NCBI GenBank assembly: GCA_012845835.1
Contig: JABAKD010000002.1
Coordinates: 682,001-746,000 of the forward strand
Reading direction: 5' to 3'
Source: Undaria pinnatifida
Lineage: Eukaryota; Sar; Phaeophyceae; Laminariales; Alariaceae
Length of the DNA: 64,000 nucleotides
A program made the position numbers and the translations under genes. Shown here piece by piece: positions 1 to 11,614 of this stretch. Position 1 is the first letter of the stretch. Every line of letters begins with the position of its first letter. The notes below the pieces were generated by a model, which saw only the letters and a program-made list of their open reading frames with translations, did no database searches and was not told where the DNA came from.

Positions 1-1440
1 TATCAAGTGAATCCTGTAAGTCGAATATCCGGTGAGGGGGGGGCGGAGTTTTTAAGGACGTGGGGGCCTGGTTTTGATCAAAGGGGGGGCGGGAGGGGGG
101 GAAGGGGGGGAGGAGACGGGTGGGGCAGGTCAATTTGTGCGTGGAAACTATAAAAATTCCTTGTGGAGGAGGGGGGGGGGATGTGGCGGGGGGGGGGCGG
201 GGGCGGGGGGGGAGGGCTTTAGGTCGCATAGGTGTAGTAGTAGTAGGGGTTTGCTATACGCGTGGTGCTAGGTCTAGGCGATGGTGCGGGTGGTGGGGAA
301 GGAGGGGGCGTTGGGGGCGGGGGTGGGTGGGAATTGCAGCAGCGGCATGGACGGCTCTGAAACGATAACGAGGCGATATCCAGGGCGTGGAAGTGTTTAT
401 TACTCTGGCGGATTTCGATAGTAGGTGGGGCGTTTAAGCAAGAGGAAGCGACGGAAAAAATATGAAAAAAAATAAAAGGCAGTGGGAGGGGGGGGGGGGG
501 GGGTTCCAAGAGGTTTAGGTCACATATAACATTAAAATTTTCTTGATAAACGGATACATTTCTCTCCACAGCTGTCAGATTTTGTCCCCCTCAGAAACGG
601 GTTTTAAAGTTTCCGCGCACAGACTGACTAACATCACCCTGTTGGCCCTGATAGCTACACTGTAGTTGTAAGGGGAGTCGCCGACCTATATCCTTAATGA
701 TTACACACAACTTGTAGTACGCGCGATCGGAGTATCACACACAGCTTGCAAAGTTGACTTTCGACGAAATCTTCGATCTCACAGCTGGAGTGTATTTTCA
801 TTTTTCAGTCTGTGCGCGGAAACTATAAAACCCGTTTCTGAGGGAGACAAAATCTGACAGCTGTGGAGGGAAATGTATCCGTTTATCAAGTGAATCCGGT
901 AAGTCGAATAACCGGTGAGGGGAGGGCGGAGGTTTGGAGGACGTGGGGGGCTGGTTTTGATCAAAAGCGAGCAGGGTTGGAGGAGGGGGGGGGCGGGGGG
1001 GGGGAGTGGCGGACGGGCGGGCAATTTGAGCGTGGAAGGATCAATCTGACGGTTTTGGAAAAAAAAAAAAAGGGCCCCAGTTTATCACAGGGGGGGGTTG
1101 GGGCGGGGGGGGGGGCGGGGGGGGCAGCTCAATCTGTGCGTGGAAACTATACATTATTTTGAGGGGATAAATGTGACGGTTTTGGAAAGAATGCATCAGT
1201 TTATCATGTATATTGTGGGGTAAGCCGTACAATCAGTGAGTAGAGAGAGGGCGGAGTGTTCGAGGGGGTGGGGATGGGATGTGGTGGGGGGGTTGGGGGG
1301 TGGGGGGTGGGGGCGGGGGGTGGGGGGGGGGGGAAAGGAAGGGTTTTGGGTGAGGGGTTTGTTATACGTGTGGTGCTAGGTCTAGGTGATGGTGCAGGTT
1401 CTATTGAAACGGGCAGACGACAGAAAACGGTATGCCGCCA
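1..1440. repeat. Cluster of dispersed G/C-rich repeat family R1 fragments
   Basis: At least four pieces of one dispersed repeat lie here in both orientations. Positions 1-110 are a reverse piece, about 540-812 a forward piece, 813-990 a reverse piece and 1130-1400 a reverse piece. Shared landmarks are CACAGCTGTCAGATTTTGTC, the phrase TTTCCGCGCACAGACTG and long G runs. The same family recurs at 37,080-38,090, 38,640-38,750 and 45,870-46,345. The ORFs here are glycine/proline-rich readings of G or C runs and are not taken as genes. No transposase or terminal repeats were seen, so the element class is unknown. Confidence 0.7.
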
Positions 1441-2414
1441 CTATTCCATGCCACCGTGCGGTACAGCAGAATACACCTAGGTTTTTGACCCCGATCCGCG
1501 ACGCTAATTGGTCAACTAAGCCTCCTACCGGTTTTTGACACCAACTCCTTGCAGTACAGTACATACATCGTACCGCGGATTCTCAACTCAGCCGTCACCG
1601 TTTCCTGACTGCGACCCATAACCCTTGCTGTTGCAAAATACACCATGCGGGCTCTTCACTGCCCATAGCCTTTCCATTTCCGACCCAATCTCAACCATGG
1701 GCACAACATCATGCAGCAGCATCCATAAATCAACGCGCTTCCATAATATTCCTTCCTTTTTCCGGATCCCTGCAGAGATATGGATAAACCTACCCACGAA
1801 TCTCACTTTTTTTAATCTTAAAATGCAAATAAAAAAATCCTTGCCCCGGCAAAACGCTTCTAAGCCGGAGGATGCATCCATTCCTCTTGTTGTGCCTTCG
1901 GCTAAAACAAACCCACCCGATCATGTCTGTGTCGGTAGACTGACTGCATGAATACAAGACTACATGCAGAAGGCTATCTATAAGTCTACATGTAATATAC
2001 TCGAGATATTTTCAAGGTCCACATTGCAATACTAGTCGAAAGCGGTTGGTTTGTACATAACCAGCAGTGTACGACCACACAGATGGCGCCACCACTCAAC
2101 AACCTCATTTTCGCTGGATACCTGGTAGATATTAGGGTATGGGTCGTGTATTATAGGCTATTTTCCGGGCATATCAAGTGTGCCCAAGTTCTAGACTACT
2201 ACCAAGTTTAAGTGGTGGTGTCTTCTCCTTGCGTGGATTTCAACATAATGCGGTGTGTGAAGTCGCAAGGCGGACGGCCGACGTCGTCGGGTGTATGCGT
2301 GGGCCTACAGGGTCGACCGTGGTGCGTGTTTAGCGGAACTTGTCACTCCCTCTCTATCCCGTTGGCTCAGCCTTTTCCCCGCCATCTACGAGTATCTATA
2401 AACCTAACCCAATA
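1441..2414. other. Unassigned DNA
   Basis: No recognisable repeat or gene. A 97-codon open frame on the minus strand (1588-1881) has a fairly protein-like composition, but it overlaps a 108-codon frame on the plus strand. Neither has a motif that I recognise. Confidence 0.4.
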
Positions 2415-2463
2415 CTGGAGCCTGTCCTGTGACCACGGATGATTTTGTGCGAGTTAATGGGAG

Positions 2464-2507
<44 letters not shown>

Positions 2508-2562
2508 CCACAACAACAACAACAACATCAACTACTACTACTACGGCTACAACAGCAGTCAT
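2415..2562 (+). mobile_element. LINE 3'-tail remnant with expanded CAA microsatellite
   Basis: The stretch CCTGTCCTGTGACCACGGA followed by GCGAGTTAATG and a run of CAA units matches the 3' end of the LINE copies ending near 4690, 46,556 (minus) and 60,252. Only the last 50 or so bases of the element are present, so this is a severely 5'-truncated insertion or a remnant. The CAA tail has grown to more than twenty triplets and degenerates into CTA units. The poly-Gln and poly-Thr ORFs across it are translations of the microsatellite. Confidence 0.75.
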
Positions 2563-2726
2563 ATTGTTATACATACCACATGATACCTACTTGTGGTACA
2601 CAGGAGATGTTATTATCGTTATAATGAAGACACGTTCTGGAGGAGGAATTCCAGTGATTTAGAATGTTTTTTCTTCCAATTTCACCCAGTGACGTAATTG
2701 GGGGCACTTCGACCGGCAGTTCCTAT

Positions 2727-2745
2727 GGGTTAGGGTTAGGGTTAG
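2727..2745 (+). repeat. Short interstitial TTAGGG-type repeat
   Basis: Three tandem units of the TTAGGG type occur in otherwise ordinary sequence. TTAGGG is a common eukaryotic telomere unit. This is too short to be a telomere and is more likely chance or a repaired-break scar. Confidence 0.5.
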
Positions 2746-2779
2746 TTCCTTGGTTGTGAAAAATACGATAATGACAGAC

Positions 2780-2848
2780 ACTCCTGTCCTCACATATGCT
2801 TCTTCTAACAAGGGGCTGGGAGAGGCATGTGTGAGGACAGGGAGGAGT
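2780..2848. repeat. Short inverted repeat (hairpin)
   Basis: ACTCCTGTCCTCACATATGC (2780-2799) pairs with a near-perfect reverse complement at about 2825-2847, leaving a loop of about 25 bases. It is not followed by a T run and lies in no recognised gene; function unknown. Confidence 0.55.
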
Positions 2849-3633
2849 GTACCTTACCGCTTTTTCGACGACATGGTTTACGTAGACTTCAAACTATGGT
2901 CTATACAACCTAACCCCAACCGTAACCCAATGAAACGCAACAGCCAATGTACGGTGAAACTACGTTCGTCTCGTACACAGTGTGCATCAACCATGTATTC
3001 GAAAATGTGGTAGGCTCCACTGACAGGGAGATCTCTCCTATACCAGTGGTTCTCATAAATAGGAGATCGTTTATCTGGCTCTTAGTACATCAACACCAAA
3101 CCATTTGACCTCTTCGATCGACATCTCCTAACCCGTGACACCCACGCACGCTCGCGAGATTGGCGACAAGTATATTTGTATGCCTTTCTCCTCTCGACTG
3201 CTCCCCCGCCGGGGTGGTGCTCGGGCCTGAGAATCCCCAACACGTGCCAGAGCCCCATGAGGGGAAGGTTGGCGTCGACCGCATTCATGCGCTGAACTAG
3301 CGCGAGGGTATGGCCGGGCCGGCGGTGACAGCCAGCGACAGGGCAAAGAAGTTGCTCGCATGAATGTTTAACGCAGCAAATTTTCTTGCGGACGCAATGT
3401 CGCGTCACCGCCGAGGAAAGCGTATCGAAGAGAGAAAAGAGGATCGAACCCACGTGAGTAATAACCAAAGTCGGGAAGGAGATGGGCGTGGCGTGTCGAG
3501 ACTGCTGCCCCCTTGACGTTGGCGTTTGGGCAAGAACCGGGCTGGGCAAAGGGAGACAAAGAGAGGGAAATACTCCTGGGCAACTCGGTGGATGAAAGGC
3601 AGAAAATCGGACGCTCGAAAGAAGAGGAGACGT
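2849..3633. other. Unassigned DNA left of the inverted LRR duplication
   Basis: No repeat or gene recognised. A 250-codon minus-strand frame (3082-3834) runs through this stretch into the LRR copy on the other strand. I treat it as a shadow because the LRR exon on the plus strand explains the conserved part. Confidence 0.4.
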
Positions 3634-3675
3634 GAGAGGGTCCGTTTGCTGTTTGCCTTCCCACCACTTCTTCAG

Positions 3676-6391
3676 CTCCATGAAGCAGTCGAACATGCCG
3701 GGATACGAGGGCGACTCCGGTAGGCGGAGTCTCGTCAAACTACCCGCGGGTCTGTTCGCGGATCTCACGATTAAAGTCTGTGTGAGTGAGATTACGCTGG
3801 CTGATGATTGGTGTTTTTTTTGTGCTGGGTACACAAAACGTTTTCCGACTTTTTCCCAGTAGCCTGTAACAAGTCGGCCGGGGGGAGGGGGAAGGGGGGG
3901 GGCGGGGAGGGGACAGGGGGAGGGGGGAGGGGGAAAGGGAGGAAGGGGGGAGGGGCGGAAGGGGGGGCGTCATGCCCAAGAGACTGAAGTCTGGGTTTGG
4001 CCATCATCGTATTGAAAGTTGTGGGCCTTCTAATAACCGTCACAAGATAGCATAAGACCGCCCTGACTTCTTCGCCATCTATGTTGCGTTCTCTCAGGTG
4101 CGACGTGATACCCTCTGTGAGCCCAATGCCGTCCTTAGCCAGTTCCTAGGGTCTGCTAGTATGACATTTTTCTTTCTTTTCTTTTTCTTTTTCTTTTTTC
4201 TCTTCTTCTTTCCTTGCTTTCTTGTCTTCTTGTCTTTTCTTGCTTTTCTAGTTTTTTTCTTCTCTTTGCTTGCCTTTTTCGTCTTGTTTCGTTTTTCTTC
4301 TCTTTTCTTTGCTTTCCTTTATCTTCTTTTCTTTTCTTTGTTTCTTTTTCTCGAATTGACTTATGCCTGTCGTGCGTATGCGTAGTGATAGATACTACGT
4401 GTAATATATACGCGGTAGTCTTCCTTGGGTGGCAATCGGAATATTTGGTTTCTCCAGGCGTGAGTAGTGAGACGTATGCACCGGCCTGGACCTGGCACAT
4501 CGTAGACTGACTCCCGATTTCACTTTTATATGTTTCTGGTGGAGGCATGAATTGCGTCAGCTGTGATATATGCGTGTACCACCTTGGGTTGTGTGTGTGT
4601 TTTCCCTGGGGTATTCCTCAGCTCCAGAGTGACTGGAGCCTGTCCTGTGACCACGGACTTGATTATGCGAGTTAATGTGAGAAGAACAACAACAAGTATA
4701 ACAAGCATAAGAAGTATAGGAGGTATAAGAAGTGTAAGAAGTATTGAAAGTATGAAGCAATTTAAGTCTAATAATAATGGGTATAACGGGTGCAACGATA
4801 GAGGTGGCACCTTTTTCTGGGAAAGATGACATTTTCTGCGTCACAGGAGACCTTGAGATTGCCCATTCTTGTTACGCAAACTGATTGTTGTTTAGTCTAC
4901 CAGGTTGCACGGTTATTTTTCTCGAAATAAATAGACTAAGTGTTTTGGTGGGTTGTAGAGCTCCTCGTGTCAGCGGCCTTGGAAAAAAATGGGTGCGCTT
5001 TTTGACGCAGCTTGTGTGTTTATCATAGTGTGCATAAGCTGCGACGTGTGGCAACGTAGTTATTTGTCATCGTTATTTCCATCACCCGACTTGCTTGGGA
5101 ATATCCGAGAAGCTATGCGTGGAGATCGAGTATGCCAAAACTTCACGCGAACGACCTTCATAACTACCCCTTAAGCAGTGCAAGGATGGCCGCTCTACTT
5201 AGTAACGATTCGCGCTATTGTTCAGAGCATTTCTTCGTTTTCACCCTAAAACACTTGTCTAGAAAAACTTCAAAGCGCTATATCGTACCAGGTATGAGCC
5301 AAGCTATTTAGATCTCTCCTAGACCCGTGCTTCTGTCGAACCCAATTCTTTTAAACCGTAGCCGCGATTGCGCATCTTGGACAAGAATGTTCAACACATG
5401 GGCACAAATCCATTTTGGCGGTCTCTCCTTTCCTCTCGTTCTGCCAGGAGCATGAGGGGGAACCTCCTGAGGGGGTTACCCGAGGAACTGTTCACCAACA
5501 CATCGCGGCTTCAAACTATGTGGGTGCATTTCAGGGTATGACGGGACAGCTGATGATGCACATACAACTGAGTAGTCGTGTACGTTGTGTCGCTGGTGGT
5601 AACTAAGCCACCCGGTTGCAGTGCAAAACCTTCGTTTGCTTGCTTATCATGCAGGTCACAAAACGATGCGCCAAAAGAGAGAAGCGCGTTTCGAGGGCAT
5701 CAGCCGTGAAGGCTCCGCCTGTCACGTCTTCTTCGCGCACGCAGTCATGCCTCGCGTGTCGTGTGTTTCACTGCCCTCCCCCCTCCCTGATGCCAGAAAT
5801 TTCTCAAACAATGAGCTCGTCGAACTGCCTGAGATCGTGTTCACGGACCTTCCAGCGCTCACTGAACTGTGAGTACCTCTAAGTGTTTTCTGTCTCGAGC
5901 TCATTTGGCTAGGATTGAGTGTATCCCACGTAGGGGGCCCGGAGGCCGTAGCAATTGCATGTGAAGCTTTCAATTTCATGGTAGGCCGATAGTGGAGAAA
6001 CTTATGGCCGCGATAAATAGACGCATGCATGCTATTCATGCAGGGTTTGAATAACCGGATTCAAGGTATGCCTCCGTGCATCCCCTAAGTATGTGCCTTA
6101 AACCTCAGGGAAAGTTCCATTCTTTCATCCGCCTAGGCACAATGTACAAGTGCAACTATTAATATGTGTAAAATACGATGGGTGGATGCACGTATGGATT
6201 GAATCCGTTGAAAATATGTCTCGGCTACTCCAATTGTGATTGCACGAGAAATGCGATTTTTCGTGTCCATACGAACTAAAATGTGCCGCGCTTAATACTA
6301 TCGTTCGCGTTCATGCAGAGACCTCTCCGGCAACATTGGCCTGCTGTGCAAGTACGATATCGATGCCCAAACGAACGAAGAGGACATGCGA
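3676..6391 (+). pseudogene. Decayed copy of the last four exons of the LRR gene
   Basis: Four exons match the minus-strand LRR gene at 17,729-19,631. They are 3676-3781 (106 bp; the twin exon has 108), 5448-5519 (72 bp, reads SMRGNLLRGLPEELF), 5797-5868 (72 bp, reads NFSNNELVELPEIVF) and 6319-6391 (terminal exon, starts DLSGNIGLLCKY). Splice borders are intact: acceptors end in CAG and donors are GTGAGT, GTGGGT and GTGAGT. The first exon lacks 2 bp near its end, which shifts the frame. The stop codon TGA of the twin is CGA here, so the frame would run into the neighbouring retroelement. There are no LRR exons further upstream. This looks like a partial, probably non-functional duplicate. Confidence 0.85.
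3872..4690 (+). mobile_element. 5'-truncated LINE fragment (3' end)
   Basis: Contains, in order, the G-rich tract (3880-3968), the motif CATGCCCAAGAGACTGAAGT at the end of the LINE ORF, a long C/T-rich tract (about 4165-4350) and the 3' terminus ending in CAA units. The same order is seen at 46,556-47,480 (minus) and 59,340-60,252. It sits in the first intron of the LRR copy. The flanking GTAACAAG and GTATAACAAG look like the target-site duplication, and the twin intron at 18,681-19,523 is the empty site. It lacks the reverse transcriptase domain and cannot move by itself. Confidence 0.85.
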
Positions 6392-6443
6392 GACACACAT
6401 GCAACCCCGGACAGGAGACCCACAGAACGAATTCCAACGACGG

Positions 6444-8155
6444 CCAATCTCAAGAGGTCGAGACGGTCTGCGACCATGAGTGAGAGCCCATGGGCCCGTC
6501 CACGCGGGGCCCATAAGCCCCGACGTCAAACGAACTGAAGGACCGACGCTGGGATGCGACGTTGGCTGTCACGTGAATGGCCTCCCCCACGAACGACTGC
6601 AGGTCACCGGGAGAGCCCCCGAGGTTCGGGCGGATACGCCCTTGAATGATCCACAGCTCCCTAGTTGAGTTCACCTTGTTCCACGTAGCCATTTCGGTTG
6701 TAAATTGTGCCTTTTGTGGCTGCCGTTCCTGAGCGTCGCCGTCTTCGCGGAAGGCGGCTACCCGACCCGAGTTGTTCTCCACGAACTGGCGAAGGATGAT
6801 GTTGAAATTTTCTACCTGGTCAGCACAGGCAGTCGCTACCTCGCGGGAGGAAAAGCGGTTGCAGATATCTCGGTCAATGTTTCGTCAGGGCGCCCATGGA
6901 CCTGCGCGAATTCGGCCTCAACCTGTCGGGCCCACGTAGCCAAGTCATCCGAAGGCAAAGCCGCACCGACCGCTGGCGCTCCGGAGTAGGAACCCGAGCC
7001 CGCGAGAGCTGCGGCTGCCCGGGCACGCAGAGTAGCCTCCGCCTCATCGCTGGCGGCGGCAGGTGCCGCGGCACCCGGTGAATCACTCATCGTCAAAGAG
7101 ACAAACCGCAGCGCTCGCCACAGCAGTAGTCACATCAAATTATCACAACGGCAGTCATCACAGCAGTCACAGCGAGGTCTCACAGCAGCAGTCGCAGCGA
7201 ATCTCGCTTACAGCAGAAACAAGTCAGTCTATATCACACCTTGAACCTGTCTCGCTGACGATGCTTCTTTCTCCTCTGCGTGCTTCGCTTGCTAGTCTGC
7301 AGACTAGCAAGCGAAGCACGCAGAGGAGAAAGAAGCATCGTCAGCGAGACAGGTTCAAGGTGTGATATAGACTGACTTGTTTCTGCTGTAAGCGAGATTC
7401 GCTGCGACTGCTGCTGTGAGACCTCGCTGTGACTGCTGTGATGACTGACCTTTTGATAATTTGCTGTGACTACTGTTGTTGCGAGCGCTGCGGGTTGTCT
7501 CTTTGACGATGCGTGATTCACCGGGTGCCTCGGCACCTGCCGCTGCCGGCGATGAGGCGGAGGCTACTCTGCGTGCCCGGGCAGCCGCAGCTCTCGCGGG
7601 CTCGGGTTTCTACTACGGGGCGCCAGCGGTCGGTGCGGCTTTGCCTTCGGATGACTTGGCTACGTGGGCCCGACAGGTTGAGGCCGAATTCGCGCGGGTG
7701 CATGGGCGCCCTGACGAAACAGTGACCGAGATATCTGCAACCGTTTCTTCCTCCCGCGAGGTAGCGACTGCCTGTGTTGACCAGGTAGAAAATTTCAACA
7801 TCATCCTTCGCCAGTTCGTGGAGAACAACTCGGGTCGGGTAGCCGCCTTCCGCGACGACGGCGACGCGCAGGAACGGCAGCCACAAAAGGCACAACTTAC
7901 AACCGAAATGGCTACGTGGAACAAGGTGAACACAACTAGGGAGCTGTGGATCATTCGAGGGCGTATTCGCCCGAACCTCGGGGGCTCTCCCGCTGATCTG
8001 CAGTCGTTCGTGGGGGAGGCCATTCACGTGACAGCCAACGTCGAATCCCAGCGTCGGTTCTTCAGCTCGTTTGACGTCGGGGCTTATGGGCCCCGCGTGG
8101 ACGGGTCCATCGGGCTCTCACTCATGGTCGCCGACCGTCTCAACCTCTTGAGACT
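6444..8155. repeat. 1.7-kb palindrome at the 5' end of the DIRS-like element
   Basis: The centre is between 7299 and 7300 in CTTGCTAGTCTGCAGACTAG. Each arm is about 855 bp. The innermost 150 or so bases on each side appear identical, whereas substitutions become visible towards the ends. The left arm carries the first part of the gag-like gene in antisense, the right arm carries it in sense. There is no spacer at the centre, so the single strand could fold into a perfect hairpin. Confidence 0.9.
6450..7090 (-). pseudogene. Antisense truncated copy of the DIRS gag-like gene
   Basis: Mirror copy of codons about 1-215 of the gene starting at 7509, beginning with MSDSPGAAAPAAASDEAE. The frame is broken between the ORF segments 6836-7090 and 6450-6782. 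The copy stops where the palindrome stops, so it lacks the rest of the protein and the zinc finger. Confidence 0.8.
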
Positions 8156-8829
8156 GGAAGTTGATGCGATTCTTTCTGTGGATCTTTCGCTCGGGGTTGC
8201 CGACGATTTTCTGTGTCTGGCGCGGGTCAACGCCTTTGGTGACGCGTTTACGGTGGCGGTCATGGGCCTGCGTGCACACGCGTTCAGCAACTACAGTATG
8301 CTGTCCGTCCTAGAAGAGCATGCCGTGCTGTGTGATATGGTCAACCGTGACATCGCTTTGTGGGCGATCGAGCTCATGCGTGCTGCGGTTGTCCTTCCCC
8401 CAGCGGGTACTGTATTCGACCCCCCCCATGCCCGAGTTCGTATGCACTCTCGAATACCGCCGCGGCAGGGGGGAGGTGCTCCGGCTCGTGCTAAGCAGCA
8501 TCGGTTCCGGCGTAGACAAGCCCTCTAAGCGGAATGCCACCGCTCCCCCCGCTGGGTCGCCCGGGTTCGAGGGAAAGGTCAATTCAAGCCGCCCCCAGGC
8601 CTGCTGGATGTTCGCGCGCACCGGTGAATGCAACTGGTCTCCGGGTAAGTTCCTGCATGAGGCCCCCGCGGCCTCGGCATCCTCGCCACTTCCACCCGCT
8701 CCCAGCGACGAAGGAGGTGGAAGCGTGGCGGCGACAGGTGGAGGGTCGCGGGTGTTGTCGCTGCGTGTGGTCGCGGGGGGCAACAGGGGGGGTGACGGGG
8801 GTAAAGGCGCTGGTTCTGGTTCTGGATGA
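7509..8829 (+). pseudogene. DIRS gag-like protein with degenerate CCCH zinc finger
   Basis: An ATG at 7509 opens a 340-codon frame to 8528. The protein starts alanine-rich (MRDSPGASAPAAAGDEAEA) and continues with a mixed alpha-helical-looking body (LATWARQVEAEF, FSSFDVGAYGPRVDG). After 8528 the match continues in another frame to 8829, so one frameshift separates them. That second part holds CWMFARTGECNWSPGKFLHE, which resembles a CCCH finger (C-x7-C-x5-C-x3-H) with the third cysteine replaced by glycine. Position before the reverse transcriptase and the nucleic-acid-binding finger suggest a Gag role; this is inference, as the body matches no family I recognise. Confidence 0.65.
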
Positions 8830-9392
8830 AACACGGGACCTGCCGCCAGGTGGGGCCAACCTTTTCGGGCGCAGCTGCGGCGCCGGTGGTGGGTGTAGCG
8901 GCTGCGTCGACAATTTACAGTGGCAGCGGCGTGTTGGGTCCATCCATGGGGGGCGCGGCTGCGGCGTTGGCGTTTGGTGGGGCGGTTGCGTCGACGGTCG
9001 AGGCTGGTGGAGCGCCGACAGTACCGGCAGTGCGCGAAGTCACGGAAGGGGTGCGAGGGCGTGCGTTGAGGCGCTGACGGGCGAAGGCGACATTGAGCGC
9101 GAGCGTGTACCCGTTGCCCCGGGATCCGTCGTTTTCGAGAATAGAGGTAAACATGGGGAGCGCGCGCGTGAGTGTCCGTTAGTCTCGACGCGCATTGTAG
9201 GAACTGGCTTATCGGTCGCGCAAAGAGATACAGTTAGCCCTAGCGAGCGTTTGCGACGTTCGGATTTTGACGCGGGGTGCGGACACGGCTCTACCGACGG
9301 CTTGGCGCGCGCACCCTCAGTTGGATTCGGCGGTTGAGACGTGGCGCGTCGCGTAGGATAGCGTAGCGCGGTCGGTATCGGCAACAGGTTCC

Positions 9393-11485
9393 GTGAATCT
9401 CGATGTGGTTGCCAGCGCGGAGTCGTCTCTTTTGTGTGCCTGTGCCGGCAGTGTTAAATTGTTTACGTCTGCTGTCGGATCCGCTCACATTGCTCCATAT
9501 ATTCATCCTCACATCGTTTGTCATTGGTTTGGTACCGCAAAGAACTTCCCTCGTGTTGACCAGTTGCTCCACGTTTTGGCACCGGGCTCCCCTGTGTGTT
9601 TTGCGCGGGGGGGTAATCTGACGGCTGAGCTTACATGCGGTAACCACGCGAGCGTCGCCCCCCATGCCGTTGCTGTTCACCAAGCGATATGTGCTGACGT
9701 TGTGCACGGTTGGGCTTTGGTTTTAAAATCAAGTTCCGCGTCTGGTATTCGGGGTTTACGTGTTTCGCCGTCGGCCGTCGTACTTAAGCCTAAGTTTTGC
9801 ATCATTCACGATATCACGTGTGCGTGCGGGCGGCCATTCCAGCGTTAACGTCGATACAGATTTTTCCTCCGCCCCCTTCTGCGAGCTCGGTCATGTGCTT
9901 CGGGATGTGTTGTCACGGGTGTTTCTTTTGCGGCAGATGCACGGTCCCACAGCTAGAGTGGTCCCTTGCCCCGTTGACGTGAAATACGCCTTTCATCAAG
10001 TTGACCCGGTAGGGGCGCCGGTGTTTGGGTATGCGATGGGCCGATACGTAGTTGTGTATCATCGCTTGCAATTCGGGTGGCGTAGAAGCCCCGGGTTCTG
10101 GGGGCTGATGGCTTCTGCGCTGGACCATGCCCACACCCACTCTACGTTTCAAGATGCGGCCGTTTCCCCACAAGGGGCGGCCGCCGTCGAACACGTGCGT
10201 CTTGCCCCGCCGCGCGGGGGTTCGGTTAGGTCCCTCCCTCGCGTTTGTCGAACCGTTTCCGGTAGCGGCGGCTACGCCGGGAGTCGCTTTTTCGTGCGGT
10301 ACTACATAGACGACGGCATTCGTGTCGAGGTTCAGTGGTGGCCGCACGGTCATCGCTGTATGTGGGCTGTGCAGTTGTTGGCGTCGGACCACTTTCGCTT
10401 GTTGGGCGCACGTGGCGGGTCTGACCCTCCTCTTTTGTCCGCCAGCAAAATCACTAACTGGGACACGTGTCTCAAAGTGCTGGGCTGGTTAGTGGACACA
10501 GAGGAGCTTACGGTGACGTCGCCGCCACATAAGCGCCTCAAGTTGCGATTGCTTTTAGCGGAGTGGCCCCCGGCTCGCATCTTTGATTCAGCGAAGCAGG
10601 TGTCGCAGCTGGCGGGTTTCCTCATGCGCATTTCTTTTGCCGTTGGTCCAGGGTCTTTTTTCGTGCATCGTTTGTTGGCTCAGGTTGGGATGCCGCTCAT
10701 CGCAGCCGGTGATCACCTCGCTGGCCGAATGGCCAATCCGGGGCAGGGTGTTGCCCTTGGGCCCGAGTTCCATGCGGATCTCGAGTTCTGGCGGTGGTTT
10801 GTTGACAAAGGTGTTGGCGCGCGCGGCAGGGTGTTGTCGGCGGCGATGTATCATTTGCTGGAGCGCCCTGCACAACGTACGTTGTTCTCAGACGCGTCAA
10901 AAACCGCCGTCGGGGGATACTTTCTCGAAACTGGTGTTTACTGGCATTATGATCTCACAGCCCAGGAACAGTCACGGTTTTGCGGCTAGAGTAAGCCCAT
11001 CCGGGGCGTGGATGACTTATCTATCAACGTGCTTGAGCATTTGGTCATGGTTGTGTCGGCGTTTGTCTTAGTGTCTTCGTGTGCCGATCGACCGTCAGCG
11101 ACGAGGGATTGTGTTTTGTTGCGAGGAGACAACGAGGCCGCCGTGCATTGGGTGCGGCGGTGTCGGGGGGGTCTGGAACCGGGAACCGCGTTCTGGTGCC
11201 CTCATGCGTCTCCTCGGCGTTCTCGAAGTGTCATCTAGATGGCACTTCGAGGCGACGCATGTGCGTGGTATCCACAACGCTGCCGCCGACGGTATCTCTC
11301 GCTGGGATCGCGGCTCCGTTGTTGATAATTTGTGTGCCGTTCGTCCCAACATCTCGTGGCAAGCTCGGGAAGTGGGGACCATCGGCATTCCGCTCTGTAC
11401 ATCGGTGTTAGCCTCGGACTCATGCGACACGCCGTTGGGTCCTCGACTGAACGAGCTTATTTGGGGCATTTTGGCGCATGAGTAG
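9393..11485 (+). pseudogene. DIRS-type reverse transcriptase and RNase H, broken
   Basis: The domain starts in one frame (about 9720-9846: GIRGLRVSPSAVVLKPKFCI, then IHDITCA). A frameshift near 9845 moves it to the frame 9760-10,989, with SVNVDTDF, the first catalytic Asp in VDVKYAFHQVD and the YIDDG box with both Asp residues. RNase H follows with FSDASKTAVGG. A stop codon at 10,987 interrupts it. The same frame continues with INVLEHL and RGDNEAAVHW, then a second shift leads to RGIHNAAADGISRWDRG ending at 11,485. All four RNase H acidic positions are visible. The catalytic residues survive but the frames do not. Confidence 0.85.
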
Positions 11486-11614
11486 ACTTTCGGGTACGTT
11501 CTGGTGTTCCCGTCTTTCTTGATCGCGGCATTGACGGTATGACCAACGTGTGGCATTTGTTTGAATACGTAGCGCACGCGCAACTGCTCTCGCCTCTTCC
11601 TGTATCTGGCTGCC

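Larger units (their letters stand above)
3634..6402 (+). repeat. Left arm of a large inverted duplication
   Basis: This segment is the reverse complement of 17,718-19,663 with visible divergence. The outer boundary lies just upstream of the first duplicated LRR exon, and the inner boundary just after the LRR stop codon. Intron sizes match once an inserted LINE fragment is removed: 1666 bp against 843 bp with about 820 bp of LINE, 277 against 277, and 450 against 458. The left copy has been joined to a DIRS-like element within about 40 bp of its inner end. Confidence 0.9.

Noticed and set aside
2429-2662. Poly-Thr and poly-Gln open frames
   Set aside because: They are translations of the CAA microsatellite tail of the LINE remnant.
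2881-2935. Second telomere-like stretch (AACCTAACCCCAACC)
   Set aside because: Units are irregular and do not keep the TTAGGG register; likely chance.
3082-3834. 250-codon open frame on the minus strand
   Set aside because: Lies antisense to the plus-strand LRR exon at 3676-3781, which has splice borders and a twin; low-complexity Ser/Pro composition and no motif.
5621-5872. 83-codon frame running into LRR exon 5797-5868 as one exon
   Set aside because: The upstream part has no repeat pattern, the CAG acceptor at 5794-5796 gives a 72-bp cassette as in all sister exons, and the twin gene has the same border.
7063-7536. Two 100-codon frames of nearly identical sequence on opposite strands
   Set aside because: They cross the centre of the palindrome, so the identity follows from the inverted repeat and not from coding constraint.
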